From NCBI GenBank assembly GCA_964568425.1, contig CAZMPO010000037.1:1-6957 (forward strand): DNA of 6,957 bases. Direction: 5' to 3'. Each line of letters starts with the position of its first letter. Position 1 is the first letter of the stretch. This DNA comes from CAKSQF01 sp964568425 (lineage in GTDB: Bacteria; Bacillota; Clostridia; Oscillospirales; CAG-272). The position numbers and the translations under genes were made by a program. Below the pieces are notes generated by a model, which saw only the letters and a list, made by a program, of their open reading frames with translations, was not told where the DNA came from and made no database searches. Below are positions 1 through 4,113 of the stretch, in pieces.

Positions 1-44
1 AGTCTTGAAAATTTTTTGTTTTTTCATGTGTCTACTCTAAGGGG

Positions 45-53
45 ATTATATCA
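45..53 (-). promoter_or_regulatory. Extended -10 promoter element pointing off the left edge
   Basis: Read on the minus strand the sequence is TGATATAAT, a perfect extended -10 (TGnTATAAT), just after the stop of the zinc-peptidase gene. No good -35 hexamer lies 16-18 nt upstream, which is tolerable for an extended -10. A 7-bp inverted repeat, ATATCAA (48-54) and TTGATAT (61-67), overlaps it and could be an operator. Downstream, a minus-strand ATG at 27-25 opens a frame reading MKKQKIFKT up to the window edge. It has only a weak ribosome site, so I do not call it as a gene. The promoter is an inference from consensus match alone. Confidence 0.35.
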
Positions 54-55
54 AA

Positions 56-604
56 TCAAATTGATATCGAATGCTTTTTTTGTTCGCTTGCGATGGCTTG
101 TAATTGTCTTTGGGTACAGCGATTGGAAACAACACATTTCTCATGTATTTCTTTTTCGGCCATCTGTGCAATAAGATAGGATGGTGCGAGCAATTCGCCA
201 CCAAAAACATCGGCTTGCCACTCCGGATCGCGAAAAGTCGGGATCTTTCCGTTTGGTTCTAACTTGCAAAAGGCAATTGAACCTTTACCATGCATGAGCA
301 AATGACCAAGCTCATGCGCAAGTGTTAATCGATCACGCCCTTTTCCATTACAAGCACCGATGTAAACATCTTCTCGCAATCGTATTTTGCACTCGCTTGG
401 AAATGTTTCGCCATGTAGATTTCCCATTTCTTCTTCCGAACAAATCTCCAAAACAAAGTCGGGCAACAAATGGGGCAATACCTTTTCGATAAAAGCGACA
501 ATGTTGAAATACAAGTCATTTTCGACCCCCAAAAGAGTCCGAAGTTCTCGCACCATTTCCCAAATAGCCTGTCTTGAGGTGGGTTTAACAGGTATTAAGC
601 TCAT
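56..604 (-). CDS. ImmA/IrrE-family zinc metallopeptidase
   Basis: A 182-residue protein with the zinc-peptidase motif HELGH at residues 97-101, preceded by LTLA and followed by LLMHG. A downstream PEWQAD-FGGELLAP segment (residues 127-141) matches the family's E..A(D/N).FA..LL.P block and supplies the likely third zinc ligand (E128 or D132). Members of this family are cytoplasmic proteases that cleave or inactivate a partner XRE repressor, as ImmA does to ImmR in ICEBs1. The start ATG overlaps the stop of the upstream XRE gene (ATGA, 604-601), so the two are translationally coupled and probably form a repressor/protease pair. Length is normal for the family and the catalytic residues are intact. 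The substrate is inferred from the context. It could alternatively be an antitoxin-like or stress-response member. Confidence 0.88.
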   Translation of the reverse strand: MSLIPVKPTSRQAIWEMVRELRTLLGVENDLYFNIVAFIEKVLPHLLPDFVLEICSEEEMGNLHGETFPSECKIRLREDVYIGACNGKGRDRLTLAHELGHLLMHGKGSIAFCKLEPNGKIPTFRDPEWQADVFGGELLAPSYLIAQMAEKEIHEKCVVSNRCTQRQLQAIASEQKKHSISI

Positions 605-960
605 TTACTGTCCTCGTTGTTCATCAATTTTTTCAAAGCTTCCAACTGCTCGTCCGAAAAATCGCTAAATGAACGTGCAAACGAAACAGCCAGCTTTTTA
701 GCGGTAGGAGAAGCTTCTTCAAAGTCAAGTATGACCGCTTTTTCTGAAAGCGATACAACCTCATCCAACTCGTCCTCTTGCTTTGGTGTTAAAGAATACG
801 CAGAACGGATCTTCAAATTCCACTCGTATGGCATCTTTTTCTTACCAAGTTCAACAGCAGAAAGAAACGAGGGCGTAACACCAAGCTTTTGAGCCATGTT
901 CAAAAGGACCTCTCCGTTTTCTATCCGTAGTTTTTTCAAAAATTTGCCTATTTCAGTCAT
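601..960 (-). CDS. XRE-family helix-turn-helix transcriptional repressor
   Basis: A 119-residue protein whose first ~60 residues form a lambda-Cro/XRE type HTH. It begins TEIGKFLKKLRIENGE, followed by the helix pair around MAQKLGVTPSFLSAVELGKKKMP (residues ~22-44). The C-terminal half (acidic, with EQLEALKKLM near the end) probably dimerises or is recognised by the adjacent ImmA-like protease. The ATG at 960 is preceded by an AAAGGATG ribosome site and, about 30 nt further up, by a consensus promoter overlapped by an inverted repeat, which suggests autorepression. Its stop codon overlaps the start of the metallopeptidase gene by 4 nt. The HTH assignment is seen in the sequence. The regulatory role is inferred from family and context. 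Confidence 0.85.
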   Translation of the reverse strand: MTEIGKFLKKLRIENGEVLLNMAQKLGVTPSFLSAVELGKKKMPYEWNLKIRSAYSLTPKQEDELDEVVSLSEKAVILDFEEASPTAKKLAVSFARSFSDFSDEQLEALKKLMNNEDSK

Positions 961-990
961 AATAATTACCCATCCTTTCTCTTATACCCT

Positions 991-1019
991 ATTATACCAC
1001 ATTAAAAAGCGTTTGTCAA
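991..1019 (-). promoter_or_regulatory. Consensus sigma-A promoter of the XRE/ImmA operon
   Basis: On the minus strand there is TTGACA (1019-1014), a 17-nt spacer and TATAAT (996-991), a perfect match to the housekeeping consensus at optimal spacing. Transcription should start near 984, giving a short leader before the XRE start at 960. Such a strong promoter in front of a repressor gene normally requires negative control, consistent with the overlapping inverted repeat. Confidence 0.85.
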
Positions 1020-1031
1020 CTCTATAGTTGA
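1016..1031. promoter_or_regulatory. Candidate XRE operator (16-bp inverted repeat)
   Basis: TCAACT (1016-1021) and AGTTGA (1026-1031) are perfect inverted arms around the 4-nt spacer CTAT, overlapping the -35 of the XRE promoter. Size, symmetry and position fit an autoregulatory operator bound by the XRE dimer. A second, AT-rich imperfect inverted repeat (1028-1053, 11 pairs with one G-T, loop CACC) abuts it. No other gene or RNA is visible in the 280-nt gap between the two divergent operons. Confidence 0.5.
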
Positions 1032-1137
1032 ATTTTTTCACCAAAAAGTTCAAATAAATTAAGTGAGCACTTTTTATCGGCTCATGGTCGGCATCTCGTT
1101 TTTTCGGGGAAGAAGAAATAAGTTTTTCGCAAGACTA

Positions 1138-1166
1138 TTGACATCTCGCCCGAAATAGTGTAAAAT
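1138..1166 (+). promoter_or_regulatory. Sigma-A promoter of the GNAT-HTH-VWA operon
   Basis: TTGACA (1138-1143), exactly 17 nt, then TAAAAT (1161-1166). The predicted transcription start is near 1173, leaving a leader of roughly 65 nt before the GNAT start at 1241. The leader contains a GGGGG-ATC-ATG context at 1199-1209 that opens a short overlapping reading frame, discussed separately. Confidence 0.8.
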
Positions 1167-1240
1167 AAGGGCGTGAACATTGTTTCTCGGAAAAAGTCGG
1201 GGGATCATGCCGCTTAAAATGTCAGAGAGGATACACCGAA

Positions 1241-1780
1241 ATGAATTGTTCCCAAGCGCACGGCCTCTTGCAATGGGCGAAAATAGGAAGGCTCTACAAA
1301 AAAGCATTTCCGCGTTCGGAACGAAAGCCGTTGTCCATCATAAGATCCATGCAGAAGAACAAAAGGTCGGATGTTTGGCTTTTTGAGAGGGACGGAAAAT
1401 TTGTCGGCTTTGCTGCAACGATCAACGGCGATGATATCATCCTGCTTGACTATCTTGCGGTTGACGCGGCGTGTCGCGGGATGGGGATCGGCTCGGAGAT
1501 ACTCAAAACTCTTCGTCGGCAATATGCAGGCAAGGGCGTCTTTGCCGAAATTGAGCGGGTACCCGATCGTGCGGACACACATGATGACCGCAGAAAGAGA
1601 AAAGAGTTTTATATCGCAAGCGGTATGAACGAGCTGAATGTTTACGCAAAGGTATTCGGTGTTGAAATGGAACTGATGGGGTGGGACTGCCGGTTGGATT
1701 TTAACGCCTATCAGTCCTTTTACCGCAACTATTACAGCGAATTTGCGGCAAAGAATCTTGTGGAGATGCCGAAAGAATAG
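1241..1780 (+). CDS. GNAT-family N-acetyltransferase
   Basis: A 179-residue protein with the GNAT fold. An N-terminal helix carries LYKKAFPRSERKP (residues 18-30). The strand IILLDYLAV (66-74) is followed by the acetyl-CoA pyrophosphate loop RGMGIG (79-84, R-x-x-G-x-G type) and the helix SEILKTLRRQY. Next come FAEIERV (101-107) and the late motif RKEFYIASGMNEL (120-132), where the conserved F-Y...G-M is typical of GNAT motif B. The family transfers acetyl groups from acetyl-CoA to amines or protein N-termini; the substrate here cannot be told. The ATG at 1241 has an AGAGAGG site 10 nt upstream, slightly far. It is the first gene after a strong promoter, and the next gene starts 10 nt after its stop, so it is an operon leader. 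Confidence 0.85.
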   Translation: MNCSQAHGLLQWAKIGRLYKKAFPRSERKPLSIIRSMQKNKRSDVWLFERDGKFVGFAATINGDDIILLDYLAVDAACRGMGIGSEILKTLRRQYAGKGVFAEIERVPDRADTHDDRRKRKEFYIASGMNELNVYAKVFGVEMELMGWDCRLDFNAYQSFYRNYYSEFAAKNLVEMPKE

Positions 1781-1790
1781 GGGGTAGACT

Positions 1791-2300
1791 ATGCCGCTTC
1801 AAATCGACAATTATGACCAAAACGCTTGTCATATCAGTGCCGAGCTGATCTCGAAGATCGCCGCGTACATTGATGACAACTACGCACATTATGAGTGCGA
1901 TGCCGTTGTTGTGTGTTGCCGTGCAAGTGTGCCTTCCTTGGACGAGGCTGTAAGTCAGATCGACGAGAGCTTTTCCGAGATGCTCCTGCGAAAGATCGAC
2001 GAGTCGGGCATGACCGACGTGCAGGTCTACAAGAGAGCGAGCATTGACCGCAAGCTGTTCTCGAAGATCCGCAGTGATAAGCACTATAAGCCGAGCAAAC
2101 CAACGGCGATCGCTTTTGCCATCTCTCTTGAGCTGTCACTTGAAGAGACGAAGGATCTGCTAATGAAGGCGGGATTTGCGCTTTCGCATTCAAATAAGTT
2201 TGATATTATCATCGAATTTTTCATCAAAAATCGAAATTATAACATTTTCGAGATCAACGAGGCACTGTTTGCCTTTGACCAAAATTTACTTGGAATGTGA
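1791..2300 (+). CDS. HTH (XRE-like) protein linked to a VWA gene
   Basis: A 169-residue protein. Residues ~1-55 are a non-HTH N-terminal part containing the hydrophobic strand DAVVVCC (37-43). Residues ~57-135 form a helical XRE-like domain: FSEMLLRKIDESGMTDVQVYK, then SIDRKLFSKIRSD (84-96), then SKPTAIAFAISLELSLEETKDLL. The tail EIIEFFIKN-type region ends with the signature FEINEALFAFDQNLLG (153-168). I recognise this C-terminal pattern from many Clostridia proteins found near VWA, macro-domain or signalling genes, but know of no characterised member. GGGGG at 1780-1784 gives a good ribosome site 6 nt from the ATG. It sits between the GNAT and VWA genes on the same strand. It may bind DNA or act as a stable adaptor; function unknown. 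Confidence 0.8.
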   Translation: MPLQIDNYDQNACHISAELISKIAAYIDDNYAHYECDAVVVCCRASVPSLDEAVSQIDESFSEMLLRKIDESGMTDVQVYKRASIDRKLFSKIRSDKHYKPSKPTAIAFAISLELSLEETKDLLMKAGFALSHSNKFDIIIEFFIKNRNYNIFEINEALFAFDQNLLGM

Positions 2301-2304
2301 GAAT

Positions 2305-2321
2305 GTCGCACGCCATGCGAC
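2305..2321. repeat. 17-bp interrupted palindrome after the HTH gene
   Basis: GTCGCA (2305-2310) and TGCGAC (2316-2321) are perfect inverted arms around CGCCA, starting 5 nt after the HTH stop codon. It could be a small RNA hairpin or an operator for the HTH protein encoded just upstream. No T-tract follows, so it is not a terminator by itself. Confidence 0.5.
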
Positions 2322-2341
2322 CAAACACGGCGCGATCTATG

Positions 2342-2386
2342 ATAAAATATGACTGCAAGGCAAAAAGCCGAGCAGTCATATTTTAT
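2342..2386 (+). promoter_or_regulatory. Perfect 15-bp hairpin in the VWA leader (attenuator-like)
   Basis: ATAAAATATGACTGC (2342-2356) and its exact reverse complement GCAGTCATATTTTAT (2372-2386) flank a 15-nt loop that itself contains GGC-AAAAA-GCC. The G+C-containing part of the stem next to the loop, with an A-rich 5' flank and a T-rich 3' flank (TATTTTATTT), resembles a bidirectional intrinsic terminator with an interrupted T-tract. The VWA ribosome site GGGGG (2391-2395) lies 4 nt beyond and the VWA ATG 18 nt beyond, leaving no room for a separate downstream promoter. A partial terminator or translational control element is therefore the best reading. A TATGAT (2338-2343) could be a -10 but lacks a convincing -35. 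Confidence 0.55.
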
Positions 2387-2404
2387 TTACGGGGGTATAT
2401 TAAC

Positions 2405-3064
2405 ATGAAAAAGAACTTGACCGAGATCGTATTCATCATTGATCGCAGCGGCTCCATGAACGGGCTTGAGGCGGACACGATCGGAGGCTTCAACTCGTTG
2501 ATCGAAAAGCAGAAAAGGGCGGAGGGCGAGGCACTTATCTCGACCGTGCTTTTTGACAGCACAAGCGAGGTGATCCACGATCGCGTAAATGTGCAGAACA
2601 TCAAACCGATGACCGACGACGACTACACCACGCGAGGCTGTACCGCCCTGCTGGACGCGATCGGCGGCGCGATCCACCATATCGGCAATGTTCATAAATA
2701 CGCGCGTGACGAGGATGTGCCCGAGCATACAATATTCGTCATCACGACCGATGGAATGGAAAACGCAAGTCGCAGGTATGACAGCGCGAAGGTCAAGGCT
2801 ATGATCGAGCGGCAAAAAGAAAGATACGACTGGGAGTTTCTGTTCCTCGGTGCCAATATCGACGCAGTCGAGACAGCAAAACACTTCGGCATCGATGAAG
2901 ACCGCGCCGTCAATTACTATTCCGATAGTAAAGGAACGCAACTAAACTATGCAGTGCTGACCGACGCCATCACCACCTTCCGCGCCAACGCCCAAATCAA
3001 CAGCAATTGGAAAGAGCGCATCGATGAGGACTATAAGAGAAGGGGAAAGAAGGGGAAAAAGTGA
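2405..3064 (+). CDS. VWA-domain protein with intact MIDAS
   Basis: A 219-residue soluble protein that is almost entirely one von Willebrand factor A domain. All metal-ion-dependent adhesion site elements are present: DRSGS (D13, S15, S17) after the strand EIVFII, the threonine T80 in RGCTALLDA, and D116 in VITTDGMEN. The WEFLFLGANIDA segment (~residues 141-152) is typical of this bacterial VWA group. The tail is lysine/arginine rich (RRGKKGKK), suggesting contact with nucleic acid or acidic partners. I chose the ATG at 2405 because MKKNLTEIVF is the usual family start and GGGGG lies 9 nt upstream. The frame is open from an ATG at 2297, but that would translate through the hairpin. There is no signal peptide, so it acts in the cytoplasm, probably as a metal-dependent scaffold; partner unknown. 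Confidence 0.88.
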   Translation: MKKNLTEIVFIIDRSGSMNGLEADTIGGFNSLIEKQKRAEGEALISTVLFDSTSEVIHDRVNVQNIKPMTDDDYTTRGCTALLDAIGGAIHHIGNVHKYARDEDVPEHTIFVITTDGMENASRRYDSAKVKAMIERQKERYDWEFLFLGANIDAVETAKHFGIDEDRAVNYYSDSKGTQLNYAVLTDAITTFRANAQINSNWKERIDEDYKRRGKKGKK

Positions 3065-3083
3065 TTTGAGATTAGCCAAATCC

Positions 3084-3117
3084 AAAAGCGGCAGGGATAT
3101 ACGATCCTTGCCGCCTT
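3084..3117 (-). terminator. Probable intrinsic terminator of the leftward operon
   Basis: Between convergent genes, GCGGCAGGGAT (3088-3098) pairs with ATCCTTGCCGC (3104-3114) over 11 positions with one G-T, around the 5-nt loop ATACG. Read on the minus strand the stem is followed by TTTT then GGATTT, which fits a weak intrinsic terminator about 30 nt past the CARF gene's stop. In the plus direction the following sequence (CTTGGTGTTGG) is only moderately T-rich, so termination of the VWA transcript here is less certain. Confidence 0.55.
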
Positions 3118-3145
3118 GGTGTTGGTTGTGAAATTGGGGGAAGGT

Positions 3146-3658
3146 TTACCCTGCCCAAAGGTTTTTTAGTATTTTTTCAAGATCAGAGTCTTCGAGGGCA
3201 GCAACATTTTCGATGAGATTTATCTTCATATCTCTCGCACGTTGTTTGATATGAGCACCTTTTTCGGTGTGCGTGTCAAGTGATGTGGTGATCAGCACCT
3301 TTTTTGAGTACTTGCCACCGTATATCAGGATGTTCTCGTCAACGGTAACGACCGGTAGATCGTGATAAACTGTCGTTCCGTCACGATCACCGTCATATAT
3401 CTTGCCGTTTCTCAGATTGAACTTGTGAACCTGAATGTTTCTGTCAGGGTTACGACCGCAAATCTCGCCAAGGGCAAAAACGAGCATCTCATCTCCGCCG
3501 GTAATGTCAAACACACAGTCATCATATGTTTCCGTTATATCGGATATAAGCTCCACCGCTGCTATCATGTCATTGGTTTGTACTGTTTTGTACAAAAAAT
3601 CGATGTGAACGCCCCTGCGCTCAAAAAGTTCGGTGTACAGTTCGATCTGCTTTATCAT
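3146..3658 (-). CDS. CARF-domain ORF, 3' part of the broken DUF1887 gene
   Basis: This 170-residue open frame starts at an ATG that overlaps the N-terminal fragment's stop (ATGA). It carries most of the CARF fold: helix IELYTELFERRG, strand HIDFLYKTV, DCVFDITGGDEMLVFALGEI (residues 47-66) with the ligand-binding T-G-G loop, and IQVHKFNLRNG. It ends with the nuclease-tail fragment (113-170). If reinitiation at the ATGA is efficient, a catalytically dead CARF protein lacking its first strand would be made. It could act as a sponge or regulator of a nucleotide signal, but simple decay is more likely. Confidence 0.6.
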   Translation of the reverse strand: MIKQIELYTELFERRGVHIDFLYKTVQTNDMIAAVELISDITETYDDCVFDITGGDEMLVFALGEICGRNPDRNIQVHKFNLRNGKIYDGDRDGTTVYHDLPVVTVDENILIYGGKYSKKVLITTSLDTHTEKGAHIKQRARDMKINLIENVAALEDSDLEKILKNLWAG

Positions 3659-3762
3659 GGGTTAGTGTCTTTCCCTATCAGTATTACGCGGTCGGGTGCG
3701 CATGTCAGACATCCGCAGATGTTCTCGATCGAAGTTTTGTCAAAAAATTCGACGTAAGTCAT
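3655..3762 (-). CDS. N-terminal fragment of the broken DUF1887/CARF gene
   Basis: A 35-codon frame that reads the family's characteristic N-terminus (EFFDKTSIENIC, then the first CARF beta strand RVILIG) and stops at TGA after DTNP. The next frame begins at the overlapping ATG with MIKQIELY, which continues the domain without a missing residue, so one base appears lost in or near the CCC run at 3658-3660. It starts 2 nt after the RyR gene's stop with only a weak GAG ribosome site, implying translational coupling to that gene. Confidence 0.55.
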   Translation of the reverse strand: MTYVEFFDKTSIENICGCLTCAPDRVILIGKDTNP

Positions 3763-3764
3763 GG

Positions 3765-4046
3765 TCAATTTTTCTCGATCTTGTACCCGAGAGCGACAAT
3801 CAGCTTGAGTGTTTCGAGCGCAGTGTTGCGATCGTATTCCTTTTCGCTGTCCGAAAGTTCCGAATATGGAACGAGACAAGGGGTAGTCTTCAGCTTGTCG
3901 TCACGATGTTCTCCGTAGCTCCAGCCATCGCGAATACGTCCGACAGCCCAGTTTTCATGGACGTTTTCGGCTATCTTTTCGGTAAGCTCCAGAAGATCTT
4001 TCGGGAGTTTAACATCGGTCGTGTCGATCGGATTGGGCGTATACAT
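3765..4046 (-). CDS. Small stand-alone RyR-domain protein
   Basis: A 93-residue protein that is a single ryanodine-receptor repeat domain (RyR, Pfam PF02026). It begins PNPIDTTDVKLPKDL, followed by LTEKIAENVHENWAVGRI (residues 21-38), the hallmark GWSYGEHRDD (41-50), the TPCLVPY segment (55-61) and SEKEYDRNTALETLK (67-81). The order and spacing match the family closely. The ATG at 4046 was chosen because AGGAG (4055-4059) lies 8 nt upstream; longer in-frame starts would overlap the preceding gene and encode non-conserved sequence. Prokaryotic RyR domains are thought to be small-ligand or nucleotide sensors, but this is not firmly established. The gene lies 67 nt after a membrane protein with its own RyR-like end and 2 nt before the CARF gene, so it is part of one operon. 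Confidence 0.88.
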   Translation of the reverse strand: MYTPNPIDTTDVKLPKDLLELTEKIAENVHENWAVGRIRDGWSYGEHRDDKLKTTPCLVPYSELSDSEKEYDRNTALETLKLIVALGYKIEKN

Positions 4047-4113
4047 AAGCAATTCTCCTTTTGTTTGCTGTTTATTGTTTTTTTGATGTTTCTTTTCTCT
4101 GACTGCGAATGTG

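Larger units (their letters stand above)
3146..3762 (-). pseudogene. Broken CARF nuclease gene (DUF1887/Card1-Can2 type)
   Basis: Read together, two overlapping frames reconstruct the outline of a DUF1887 protein: N-terminus MTYVEFFDKTSIENICGCLT, the CARF Rossmann strand DRVILIG, the ligand-site motif DITGGDEML, and the CARF end LPVVTVDENILIYGG. The sequence then passes directly into KYSKKVLITTS...IKQRARDMKINLIENV, which in family members as I recall them is the extreme C-terminus of the PD-(D/E)XK nuclease domain. The winged-helix part and nuclease active site expected in between are absent, so the product is about 205 residues instead of the usual 350-400. There are thus two lesions: a -1 frameshift at 3655-3658 and an in-frame deletion at about 3311-3322. 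Family members are cyclic-oligoadenylate-activated DNA/RNA nucleases. The start is 2 nt after the RyR gene's stop. The family call is strong. The deletion is inferred from remembered homologues and not aligned. Confidence 0.72.

Noticed and set aside
1..27. Start of a minus-strand gene reading MKKQKIFKT to the edge
   Set aside because: Only nine codons are visible and the ribosome site is weak; it is kept as a possibility in the promoter note only.
1028..1053. AT-rich 11-pair hairpin as a terminator
   Set aside because: Stem is almost all A-T with a G-T pair and there is no upstream gene on either strand for it to terminate; more likely compositional or part of the operator region.
2297..2404. 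Longer VWA start at 2297 (36 extra residues)
   Set aside because: The extension is translated through two inverted repeats, has no ribosome site of its own and lacks family-like sequence, whereas ATG 2405 has GGGGG and the usual MKKNLTEIVF start.
3362..3757. 131-residue plus-strand reading frame over the CARF gene
   Set aside because: Antisense shadow of the CARF coding sequence with no family-like features and no ribosome site.
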